Assembly: GCA_035638075.1 (NCBI GenBank)
Contig: DASRAU010000019.1
Span: 1 to 60,485 of the forward strand
Direction of reading: 5' to 3'
DNA length: 60,485 nt
From: DASRAU01 sp035638075
GTDB lineage: Bacteria > Acidobacteriota > Polarisedimenticolia > Gp22-AA2
The translations under genes were made by a program, and so were the position numbers. The notes below the pieces were generated by a model, which was given only the letters and a program-made list of their open reading frames with translations, did no database searches and was not told where the DNA came from. Within the stretch, counting starts at the first letter, position 1, and each line of letters starts with the position of its first letter. Positions 54,101 to 60,485 of this stretch are shown piece after piece.

Positions 54101-55456
54101 CAGCGCCAGCGACAGGTCCCGCTGCTGCTGGGCGCTGCCGGCGAGGAGCGACGGGATCGAGAAGTAGGGATCCTCCGCGCCGAGCGGGATGAAGATGTTG
54201 TTCTCCTCCCAGGTGGCGGTGTCCTCGAAGTCGGCGGCCTGCGCGAAACCGGAGACCGGGGCGCCCGAGGTGGACGGAACGCGCTTGTGGCCGCCCTGGT
54301 TCGTCCCGGTCGTCAGCCAGTACACCTGGGTGTCGGTGAAGTCGTTCGCCTCGTAAACCGCCGGGTTGGCCACGCCCATGTCGAAGTTGAGCGTCGTCGC
54401 CGGCTCGGTTTTGGGCAGACCGAAGAACTCCAGGGTGTCGCCCGAGCCGAAGACCCCGTCCGCTTCACCCGATCCGCCCGCGGCGTTCAGGATGGAGATC
54501 GGCACCTCGACGCCGTCCACCTCGAGCCCCCACGTGCGCGGGTCGGTGGCGAGGAGCGCGGGGGCGTGGGAATTGAGGTAAGCGAGATCGAGGCGGTAGA
54601 GCCCGCGTTTGGACACGGAGATCTTGAACCTCGGACCCGACGCGGCGGCGGCCGTCGTCACCGCTTCGGTCGAAGCCGACGTCGTGCCGAGCGGAACGGA
54701 GAGGCTCGCGTCGCGCAAAGTGACGCCCTGCTCACCCTTTCGCGGTCCGCGCCGCTGGTTGCGGAAGAACCGTCCCTGCTCGTAGTTGATGAAGGTGGAC
54801 CGGTAGCCGGCCTCGAAGTGCGGGTCGGCCGGCGGCGCGGCGGTCAGCCCCTGCCCGGCGGGCAGGTCGAAGGTGACGACCGCCTCGATGTTCCCGTACA
54901 GGCGCGCCTCGCGCCGGACCGGGTTGTACTGCAGCGGTGTCCAGAGGACTTCCACGAACGCCTGGTCGCGCAGCGCCCCGACGCGGCCGAGATGCAGGGG
55001 GGCATCCGGCTGGAACACGTCGGCGCCGTAGACCTTCGTGGAGCGCGCGAAGTCCTGGGAGACCTGTCCCCGGCCGCGGCGATTGCCTCCCGGGGGCGTC
55101 TGGCCATCGCCCGGGTCGAACCCTTCGCGATCGGAGAGGCGCGGCGTCGGCACCGGCGGCACGTCGAACCCGGTGAGGGTGCGTGAATCGGCGCGCACGA
55201 TCGTCAGGCTCGGCACGGCCCCCTCGGGGATCGCCACCATGAGGATGCGCACCGGCAGCGCCGGCTCGCCCGGCCGGCTGGTGGTGCCGAAGCCGTCGAG
55301 GGCCGGCACCACGCCGCCCTCCGTCCCGCGGAAGCGCAGCTCGGGCGTGCCGAGGCTCAACGGAACCGACTGGCTCGCGGGCGCACCGTGCCCGGGGACG
55401 ACGAGGCAGAGCAGGAGTCCGCCGAAAACGAGCGGACGGAGAATCGGGGAGCTCAT
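51161..55456 (-). CDS. Secreted gingipain-type C25 cysteine peptidase with fibronectin type III domains
   Basis: 1431 residues with a signal peptide (LVFGGLLLCLVVPGHG). A propeptide-like N-terminal region (about 30-560) precedes the caspase-fold C25 domain, which carries the catalytic histidine in GATVLTFVGHGNFEQWG (near 900) and the catalytic cysteine in VNCLSGGFHY (near 935). At least four fibronectin type III domains follow (about 1030-1420; PPTGLQAQAGNGQVTLSWTPPG, PTGLFVRDAGTGGRLDVSWTKN, DLTVNRSGSDLVLTWTRP). It resembles PorU/gingipains, but no type IX secretion signal domain is visible. Downstream of the radical SAM cassette by 72 bp and upstream of the sigma factor. Confidence 0.85.
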   Translation of the reverse strand: MSSPILRPLVFGGLLLCLVVPGHGAPASQSVPLSLGTPELRFRGTEGGVVPALDGFGTTSRPGEPALPVRILMVAIPEGAVPSLTIVRADSRTLTGFDVPPVPTPRLSDREGFDPGDGQTPPGGNRRGRGQVSQDFARSTKVYGADVFQPDAPLHLGRVGALRDQAFVEVLWTPLQYNPVRREARLYGNIEAVVTFDLPAGQGLTAAPPADPHFEAGYRSTFINYEQGRFFRNQRRGPRKGEQGVTLRDASLSVPLGTTSASTEAVTTAAAASGPRFKISVSKRGLYRLDLAYLNSHAPALLATDPRTWGLEVDGVEVPISILNAAGGSGEADGVFGSGDTLEFFGLPKTEPATTLNFDMGVANPAVYEANDFTDTQVYWLTTGTNQGGHKRVPSTSGAPVSGFAQAADFEDTATWEENNIFIPLGAEDPYFSIPSLLAGSAQQQRDLSLALPGLAPAAVPVTVTARLRGGSALAVAPDHHTRVWLNTDTVNASDYTWDDETMNENTFPVPRASVSNPVTIHALAVTDASISVDRQYPDWFKVKYRRTFTATGDVLVFTVPNQNARYLVGGLGATAPRILEVGRPVAGNNEADTVALTGATPSGAPTSAWTFEAAADASAPATRTFAVVGPAGALLPDAMTQAADPILKVAGQQADFIVIGSTQTIDPSPGGSLDLLLGHRLATQGLHSRVVFIDQIDDEFSFGRRDANAVRSFLAYAFANWRGASGLEAPPSYVLLVGDATPDFKNVMQRADWVDQVPTPILFQAASIIGYYSSDNYLASVSGPDQIPDLLLGRISTRSAAASAAVFDKIRQFETTPPAGTWKGHAVLTAGDGKFIGESNDFEAVNNELTADFFAQAPYSHPSPQLYFDNPPWNAADAAGFKTTLLSELNAGATVLTFVGHGNFEQWGLDPFFTTSDALALSNGLRLPFMVNVNCLSGGFHYLVGSGSLAEGMVNNPAGGAIAALAPSGLSNAFVGSVVSDDTFLSLFGPDRETVLGDAALPMRTALWQQGSIVDLQGYTFLGDPASHLATPAPAPPTGLQAQAGNGQVTLSWTPPGAPAASTRLYRATGTPGAASTAIACTPAGANSCVDSTVMNASRYYYFAVSVDAEGYEGANSNFNTGCDAGPDCVTARPINPNPPGIPTGLFVRDAGTGGRLDVSWTKNPETDIKRYTVRYGITPGSPTSTVTAAATATGLSLFGLQTGTRYYVSLTATNTSDIESARTGEQSEVPHLFEGIAPPRAIDDLTVNRSGSDLVLTWTRPTLDIYGRPTNVVGYRVYRGTTPGFTINPAAPFAVINSGATATFTHTGGYTLAGDAYYIVTAVDSTGLVSGAGRDLPNGVGSLDVTMPGGAPVHLSWLPVTTDVQGLPTLIHHYQVHVTSAPVSRAGLGPSTLFLDNVTATSVDLVSLPAGTKFISVLAVDNRGNLSPF

Positions 55457-55469
55457 GGGGACCCGGACG

Positions 55470-55532
55470 TCAGCCGGAGATCAGCACCTTCTTTCCCTTG
55501 CACACCACTCGAGCGGCCTCTTCCCCGCTCAC
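55470..55532 (-). CDS. Possible 20-residue peptide ORF after the radical SAM gene
   Basis: GTG overlapping the TGA of the radical SAM gene (GTGA) opens 20 codons closing with TGA at 55470. The product is basic with one cysteine (ARVVCKGKKVLISG). It lies where RiPP precursors often are, but it has no ribosome binding site of its own and no repeat or terminator, so it may be chance. Confidence 0.2.
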   Translation of the reverse strand: MSGEEAARVVCKGKKVLISG

Positions 55533-56626
55533 ATTCCGCACTTGGTGAGGACCCCCCCGGTCTCCTCGGCGGAATGGCCGGTCTTCTCTTTCCAGGCGGC
55601 GTAGGCTTTGGCCCGGAACTCGGCGTTGCGGGCGATCTGCGGGTAGATCGCCTTCGGGTCTCCGAGCTGCACGTCGGCGACGCCCATGCAGAAGCCGCAC
55701 TGGTCGCCGTTCTTCGCCACCTTCAAGGTCTGCTGCGCCACCTCGACCGCCTCGCGCCGCACCTGGATCAGGACCGGCGAGGTGCGCCACATGTCGCGGA
55801 GGTTCGCGAGCTCGCGGATGTTCCCCGCCTTGCGCCGCAGCTGCACGCACGGATAGATGTTGCCGTACGGGTCGATGGCGAGACCGGAGCGGCCGGTGCC
55901 GCAGACCGCCTCCCCCGGTGCATCGACGCGCGGCAGCGGGATCTCCTCCTTGCGGGCGGTCCTGTACTCGTCGTCGGACCAGAACTTCTGCAGGAAATCG
56001 TCGCTGGACATCAGCGACACCGGATCCTTGTCGCCGTCGTCGCGCGGCGTGATCACCGTGTCGAACTGGATGCGCGCGCCCAGCTCGCTCGCGAGGCGCT
56101 CCATGTCGAGCACCTCCCACTGGTTGTCCTTGGTCACCGGGCACTTGAGGTTGACCTTGATGCCCTCGGCCCGGAGGTAGCCGACGCCCGCCAGCAGCTT
56201 CTTCAGCGAGCCGGGGACGCAGGTGAGCTTGTCGTGGGTCTCGGGCTTCGCCCCGTGGATGCTGATCTCCATCTCCAGCGGGTTGGCGATCGCCTTGATC
56301 TTCTTCGCCATCGGCTCGTCGATGAGGTAGCCGTTGGTGTAGATGCGCAGGGCGAAGCCGAGCCGGCGCGCCTCGGCGGCGATCTCGAAGAAGTCCTTGC
56401 GGACGAGCGGCTCCCCGCCCGTGAGCGTCAGGTACAGGACGTTGAAGTCGGCCAGCTTGCGCATCGCGTCGAACACCTCGGCGGTGTTCATCTCCTTCTG
56501 GCCGGTCGGGCAGTTGTAGCAGAAGGAGCAGGCGTGGTTGCAGACGAAGGTCAGCTCGAACAGCGCCGACATCGGCACGGCGTTGTTCCAGTTCTTGATG
56601 GTCAGTTTCTCGAGTGCGTTCGGCAT
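55529..56626 (-). CDS. Radical SAM protein with SPASM-like C-terminus
   Basis: 365 residues. The radical SAM cluster ligands are C29, C33 and C36 (CNHACSFC), followed by the SAM-binding GGEP (70-73). The C-terminal region has cysteines C242, C260, C310, C313 and C363 (VCGTGRSGLAIDPYGNIYPC; QCGFC), a reduced SPASM-like set able to hold an auxiliary iron-sulfur cluster. Peptide-modifying radical SAM enzymes of the PqqE/AlbA type share this plan. The PqqD-like gene is one base upstream. The target peptide is not adjacent; the 39-residue gene at 42850 is the best candidate seen. Confidence 0.9.
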   Translation of the reverse strand: MPNALEKLTIKNWNNAVPMSALFELTFVCNHACSFCYNCPTGQKEMNTAEVFDAMRKLADFNVLYLTLTGGEPLVRKDFFEIAAEARRLGFALRIYTNGYLIDEPMAKKIKAIANPLEMEISIHGAKPETHDKLTCVPGSLKKLLAGVGYLRAEGIKVNLKCPVTKDNQWEVLDMERLASELGARIQFDTVITPRDDGDKDPVSLMSSDDFLQKFWSDDEYRTARKEEIPLPRVDAPGEAVCGTGRSGLAIDPYGNIYPCVQLRRKAGNIRELANLRDMWRTSPVLIQVRREAVEVAQQTLKVAKNGDQCGFCMGVADVQLGDPKAIYPQIARNAEFRAKAYAAWKEKTGHSAEETGGVLTKCGM

Positions 56627-56627
56627 G

Positions 56628-56894
56628 TCAGCTCACCATTCCTTGCGTCTTCAGATCGGTGACGAAGGCCTGCAAATCCCCGAGCGCCTTCTCGCGCGTG
56701 ATGTCGTACTCCGCCAGGATGCCGTCGAGAATCTCCGCCAGGGTGCGCCGCCCGTCGATCCGCTCCCAGATCGCGCTGCCGATCTCGTTCAGCACGCTCA
56801 CCTGGGCGCGCGACGGCAGGACGATGGTCGCCTGCCCGTCGTAGGTGCGGTGGGCGGCGTCGGGGCTCTTGGTGAGAACGGTGGTCAGGTCCAT
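56628..56894 (-). CDS. PqqD-like peptide recognition protein
   Basis: 88 residues with the PqqD/RRE pattern (VLNEIGSAIWERIDGRRTLAEILDGI, YDITREKALGDLQAF). PqqD-type proteins bind leader peptides and present them to a partner radical SAM enzyme. It is between the HPr-kinase-like and radical SAM genes with gaps of 3 and 1 bp, so the three are made together. Confidence 0.9.
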   Translation of the reverse strand: MDLTTVLTKSPDAAHRTYDGQATIVLPSRAQVSVLNEIGSAIWERIDGRRTLAEILDGILAEYDITREKALGDLQAFVTDLKTQGMVS

Positions 56895-56897
56895 GCG

Positions 56898-57815
56898 TCA
56901 GCGCTCCTCGATCACATCCCAGAATGCGTCGTCCTTGCGGAAGTGCAACCGCCACAGCGGGGTCGTCGCCACCAGCCGCGCCGCGTTCTCGACCGCCGGC
57001 CGCGGATCGACGTCGCTGTCGAGCACGAACGGCAGCGAGGCCACCACTTCAGCCATAGCCGCGGCCCCGGTGACTCGTTCACGCCGGACTTCCTTCGACT
57101 GCACCAGCCGGTGCAGCCCGGCGATGGGGAAGGCCTCGTTGCTGTCCGGCACGTGGTGGTGCGCCATCCCGAACGGGATGCCCGCCGCCTGGAAGCCGTC
57201 CGCCGCGGGGACCAGCAGGGTCAGGTCGTCGCTCAGCACCAGGTCGCGCTGCGAGAAGCGCGTCACGGTGGTCTTGCCGCTGCCGGACGGGCCGAAGAAG
57301 ACGTAGGCCCGGCCGCCGCGCACCACCGCGGCGCCGTGCAGCAGCATCCCGCCGCGCGCCTGGATGAACCCGGCCGTCATGGCCCGCAGGAAGTTCTCGG
57401 AGCCGCGCTCGAAGCGGGGCCCTTCCTCCTCGACCAGCGCCAGCTCGGCGGTGCGGCGATCGGGGGTGAAGGACCCGGCGAACTCGTACGACCACCAGCG
57501 CCGCGCCTCGGCGTCCCGCCGGGTGGGCATCCGGTAGACCTCGGTGCCGGCGTCCTGGAGCTTCAGGAACGACTCCCGGCCGGCGCGCGTCAGGCGCACG
57601 GACAGGTCGGCCGGGCCGGTCGCCTTCTCTTCGAGGAACGGGCGGTACTGGCCCAGGAGACGATCCCGCTGCCTCGACGAGAGTCCCTCGAGGGCGAAGC
57701 GCAGGGGGCCGACGCGCAGGGCGAGCGTCCCCTGCCCGAAGGCGGGGCGGTTTTCGGCGAACCAGCCCGAATCCGGGTTGAAATCGGCTCCGTCGGGACG
57801 GTCCTGTCCGCTCAT
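56898..57815 (-). CDS. HPr-kinase-like protein of a peptide-modification cassette
   Basis: 305 residues from ATG 57815. The C-terminal half is HprK-like: LLHGAAVV, P-loop GPSGSGKT (175-182), VLSDDLTLL (193-201) and the closing WRLHFRKDDAFWDVI. The N-terminal about 140 residues are not HprK and may bind the substrate. HprK-like proteins paired with PqqD and radical SAM genes are known from several RiPP-type cassettes (for example ScmC/ScmD of the SynChlorMet cassette), where their job is largely unknown; a phosphotransferase on Ser or Thr is possible. The first gene of the cassette, with a promoter 70 nt ahead. Confidence 0.85.
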   Translation of the reverse strand: MSGQDRPDGADFNPDSGWFAENRPAFGQGTLALRVGPLRFALEGLSSRQRDRLLGQYRPFLEEKATGPADLSVRLTRAGRESFLKLQDAGTEVYRMPTRRDAEARRWWSYEFAGSFTPDRRTAELALVEEEGPRFERGSENFLRAMTAGFIQARGGMLLHGAAVVRGGRAYVFFGPSGSGKTTVTRFSQRDLVLSDDLTLLVPAADGFQAAGIPFGMAHHHVPDSNEAFPIAGLHRLVQSKEVRRERVTGAAAMAEVVASLPFVLDSDVDPRPAVENAARLVATTPLWRLHFRKDDAFWDVIEER

Positions 57816-57890
57816 CCTGTCGGCGACGGCGCCTCGGGACACGTGTGTGAGCAAGGTTTGGGTAGCCCTCGGCTGCTTCGAAACGGCCGA

Positions 57891-57920
57891 AATATACCGT
57901 GTTCCGGGGGGATCGTCCAA
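57891..57920 (-). promoter_or_regulatory. Promoter of the kinase-PqqD-radical SAM cassette
   Basis: Minus strand: TTGGAC (57920-57915), 18 bp, TATATT (57896-57891). The start would be near 57884, about 69 nt before the ATG at 57815. This excludes the earlier in-frame codons from 57920 as start. Confidence 0.6.
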
Positions 57921-57977
57921 ACGAATTTTTGTTACAAGTTGGGGATTAGGCGACGGTTAGCCCATGTCCGGCAAGGA

Positions 57978-60023
57978 TTATTTCGATCCGGAGGCCGGGG
58001 ACGACGCTGCGGGCGGCGCCGGGGGCGGGAGAGGCTCGAGGCCGATCATGGCCCGAAAACGGGGATTCCGGGCGAGCACACCGAGCCGCGAGTCGTGCTT
58101 CATCTCGGTGAAATCGTTCGCCCCGAGGCGAATCGCCTTCTCCAGGTGATCGAGCGCCTCGTCGGTCTTCCCCTGGTGGGCGAGGATGACCGCCCGGTCG
58201 AAGTCGGTGTCCTCGCTCAGGGGGTCCACCAACTCCATCAGATCCATGACCTTGAGGGCCCGGTCCTGGTCCTGCTTCTGTTCGTAGTAATGCGCCAGGT
58301 AATGGTAGGCGTTGATGCGGAACGGGTAGCGGCACTGGAGGAGCTCGAGGTTGTCCAGGATCGCGTCCCCCCACCGGTTCCGGATGCCGAGAAAGCCGAT
58401 CCAGTCGAGGGCGCTGAAGTTGTCGGGGTCGGTTTCCAGCACCTGCGAGGCGTTCCGGGTCGAGCGACCGACGGCCCCGATGGCCTGGTCCAGGCCGGCG
58501 GTGAACATCGTGCCGTTCACCGCCACCTTGTCGGGGAGGCGCGGGTCGGGCCAGGAATCCTTCGCCACGCAGAACGGTGCGTCCGCCCACGGAACGCCGA
58601 ACGCTTCGACCGCCTTCAGGATCTCCTGCTTCTTCGCCTCCGGCGGGTCGAAGCCGCCAAGTCGTCCCTGGCCCTGGGCCAGCAGCTTCTTCGTCCACTT
58701 CGGGGCCGGGTCTTTGAGCGGATGCTCCTCCTTCGGGTCGGCCGCCAGGTCGAACGACTCCGCGAAGGTTCCCTGGACCACCTTGTGATCACCGTCGATC
58801 AGGGCCCACAGGGGACTCCAGCCATACGCCTGGAGCGGCTGGACCGACTCGATCCCGATCGGCCTCCCGGCCCGGGGCGGTACGCCGGCCCTGGTCGCGC
58901 CGGAACCGGCCTTGGCGGCGCCGGAACGGCCCTTCCCCTCGGCAGGGGCCAGCAGCGAGGCGAAAGAGACGCCGTCGAAGGGCTTTGACGGAGCGGCGTC
59001 GACACCGGCCAGATCGAGCAGAGTCGGCGCGACATCGGTCAGGCTGACCGGCGTTGCGACCCTCGCGGCGCGTCCCTCCGCTCCCGGAACACCCGCGGCC
59101 AGAATCAGGAGCGGGACCCGGATCGTCGTCTCGTAGAGATAGATGCCGTGGCCGATCTCCTGGTGCTCCCCCATCGCCTCGCCGTGGGAACCCGCGATGA
59201 CCAGGATCGATCGGTCCAGGAGCTTCTTCTCACGCAGGCGATCCACCAGCCCGGCGAGCTGCGGATCGAGCGAGGCCAGCTCCCCGCCGTACGCATCGTC
59301 CTTGTACTCGGCCTTGAACGGATCGGGCGCTTCGTAGTCGGCGTGCGGATCGTGGAAATTCAGGAACAGGAAGAGCGGCTTCCCCTCCGTCCGGCCGTCG
59401 AGGAGACGCATCGCCCGGTCCACGACGTCCGAGGCGCGCCGCTCCTTCGAGAGGCCTGCCATCATCTTGCGGATGCCCGGGATATCGTCGTCGTAGCGGT
59501 CGAAGCCGCGATTCAGGCGCGTGTCGGAGCCCAGCCGGTCGGTCCCCACGACCGCCAGGGTCTCGTAACCGCCCTGGCGCAGCCGATCGGCGAGAGTCAC
59601 GACGCCGTCGGCGAGCCGCGCGCCGTCCCCGTCCATGTCGTGCCGCACGCCGTGGTGCACCGGGTCGAGCCCGGTCAGGAGGCTGGCGTTGCTCGGTGCC
59701 GTCGACGGGGAGGCGGCATACGACCGATCGAAGCGGACCGCCTTTTCGGCCAGCGCCTCGAGCTTCGGCATGACGTGCTGGCCGTCCGCCGGAGGAAAGA
59801 GCCGGTCGCCCCTCAGGCTGTCGATGGTGATGACGATGAGGTTGGGCCGCGCGCCCGCCGCAGTCGATGCACCCACTGCGCCCTCGCCCACCGCGGTCGT
59901 GGCCGGGGCAGCGGTGCCCGCGTCCGCACCGGCCTGCGAGACCAGCGCGATGAGGATGGAAACGATGGCGGCAATCCGCCACCCTGGGCGCCCCAGCTGC
60001 GGGCGCCCGAACGACCCGATCAT
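57978..60023 (-). CDS. Sulfatase-superfamily hydrolase with TPR-like C-terminus
   Basis: 681 residues from ATG 60023, overlapping the stop of the upstream hydrolase gene (ATGA). The signal peptide (IAAIVSILIALVSQAGADA) precedes a PF00884 domain: VITIDSLRGD, the nucleophile region SPSTAPSNASLLTGLDP, FHDPHADYE, and IAGSHGEAMGEHQEIGHG. The FGly C-x-P-x-R motif is absent, as in the gene at 6608; a Ser or Thr (about 107-108) must serve. The last about 130 residues look like TPR helices (INAYHYLAHYYEQKQDQDRALKVM). Function unknown; the family includes phosphatases and phosphoglycerol or phosphoethanolamine transferases. Confidence 0.85.
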   Translation of the reverse strand: MIGSFGRPQLGRPGWRIAAIVSILIALVSQAGADAGTAAPATTAVGEGAVGASTAAGARPNLIVITIDSLRGDRLFPPADGQHVMPKLEALAEKAVRFDRSYAASPSTAPSNASLLTGLDPVHHGVRHDMDGDGARLADGVVTLADRLRQGGYETLAVVGTDRLGSDTRLNRGFDRYDDDIPGIRKMMAGLSKERRASDVVDRAMRLLDGRTEGKPLFLFLNFHDPHADYEAPDPFKAEYKDDAYGGELASLDPQLAGLVDRLREKKLLDRSILVIAGSHGEAMGEHQEIGHGIYLYETTIRVPLLILAAGVPGAEGRAARVATPVSLTDVAPTLLDLAGVDAAPSKPFDGVSFASLLAPAEGKGRSGAAKAGSGATRAGVPPRAGRPIGIESVQPLQAYGWSPLWALIDGDHKVVQGTFAESFDLAADPKEEHPLKDPAPKWTKKLLAQGQGRLGGFDPPEAKKQEILKAVEAFGVPWADAPFCVAKDSWPDPRLPDKVAVNGTMFTAGLDQAIGAVGRSTRNASQVLETDPDNFSALDWIGFLGIRNRWGDAILDNLELLQCRYPFRINAYHYLAHYYEQKQDQDRALKVMDLMELVDPLSEDTDFDRAVILAHQGKTDEALDHLEKAIRLGANDFTEMKHDSRLGVLARNPRFRAMIGLEPLPPPAPPAASSPASGSK

Positions 60024-60485
60024 TTCTCGATCACCTCGATGGGCCCCGACGCCTTGCTTGCGCCGGCGGGGAGGTGCGACGAGAAGAACTCGCGGATCGC
60101 CTGGTCGTACTTGGTCCGATCCTCGGCATACAGCCCGGTCAGCCCGGAACGCCTCAGCTCGAGCAGGTTCTTGTCTCCCTCGGCGCTTTCCGGAATCGCC
60201 TCGTAGATGCGCCGCTCCGCCTCGAACTGGTCCGGGACCTCGGACGCCGCGATGAGCAGCAGGTTCCGTCCGCCCAGGCCCGACAACTTCTTGTCGAGGG
60301 AGTACTGCCCGAGGCTGCAACGGAAGTAGGGACCGTACAGCAAACGGGCCGCCGGGACCAGTGATTGCGCCGCGGGAGGGATCATTTCGCGCAGGCGGCG
60401 GTCGGCCTCGGTGCTGACGTCGGGGTAGAGCCCGTCGAGCGCCAGCGCCGTCAGACTCGGCTCTTCGAGGGCCGCCAGCGCCAGG
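60020..60485 (-). CDS. Alpha/beta-hydrolase-like protein, C-terminal part
   Basis: The frame is open to the end of the window, so the start is outside. About 155 residues remain, with the pattern of the last strands of a dienelactone-hydrolase-like fold: ALEEPSLTALALDGLYP, GGRNLLLIAASEVPDQFEAERRIYEAI, and FFSSHL near the end. The segment where the catalytic His normally sits (KNLLELRRSGLTGLYA) has none, so it may be catalytically inactive or use another residue. It is coupled to the sulfatase-like gene. Confidence 0.6.
   Translation of the reverse strand, partial: LALAALEEPSLTALALDGLYPDVSTEADRRLREMIPPAAQSLVPAARLLYGPYFRCSLGQYSLDKKLSGLGGRNLLLIAASEVPDQFEAERRIYEAIPESAEGDKNLLELRRSGLTGLYAEDRTKYDQAIREFFSSHLPAGASKASGPIEVIEK

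Noticed and set aside
51107..55186. A 1359-codon open frame on the plus strand
   Set aside because: Antisense shadow of the C25 peptidase; composition is Arg/Gly/Val-rich low complexity and it covers two genuine minus-strand genes.

Overview
This 60.5 kb window is GC-rich chromosomal DNA from a Gram-negative-type bacterium. It has outer-membrane style secretion and efflux genes, lipoprotein signals, and long secreted proteins with FG-GAP, thrombospondin type 3 and fibronectin-like modules. The bat operon, an RNase J, an RsmA/RNase J pair, HPr-kinase-like/PqqD/radical SAM genes and tight ATGA/GTGA stop-start overlaps would fit an Acidobacteriota-like organism. That placement is an inference from gene content only. 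I see no rRNA, tRNA, IS element, phage gene or CRISPR array.

Layout. 1-582: tail of a GAF-GGDEF diguanylate cyclase. 579-4734 (minus): a translationally coupled acyl-CoA operon (acyl-CoA dehydrogenase, a MeaB/methylmalonyl-CoA epimerase fusion, both subunits of a 3-oxoacid CoA-transferase, a small unknown protein). 4936-5523: hsp20 with a near-consensus promoter and a strong terminator. 5523-8072: threonine aldolase and a divergent sulfatase-superfamily lipoprotein whose signal peptide is in a shifted frame. 8065-17614 (minus): moxR, DUF58, DUF4381, batA, fused batB-batC, batD, a BatE-like TPR-SH3 protein and hemW, one nine-kilobase operon from a visible promoter. 17946-21529 (minus): MacB-type efflux genes and trxA. 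21639-26723 (plus): rsmA, RNase J, ftsK. 27014-34862 (plus): two tandem secreted beta-helix proteins, a membrane spermidine-synthase-like protein and a third beta-helix protein. 34869-42726: a secreted protein, a GT-C glycosyltransferase with TPRs, RNase III and a second spermidine-synthase-like membrane protein with TPRs.

42781-57815 (minus) is the accessory part. It holds a 39-residue peptide gene with its own ribosome binding site and a perfect 13-bp terminator, two secreted proteins, an anti-sigma factor, an FG-GAP protein, a TSP3-repeat protein, a sigma factor, a gingipain-type C25 peptidase, and a radical SAM (SPASM-like), PqqD-like and HPr-kinase-like cassette behind a promoter. The peptide gene was not picked up as a long ORF. 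With the radical SAM/PqqD/kinase cassette about 12.6 kb away it suggests a RiPP-like peptide-modification system, which is the most interesting candidate here. 57978-60485: a second sulfatase-superfamily protein with a TPR-like tail and a truncated alpha/beta-hydrolase-like gene.
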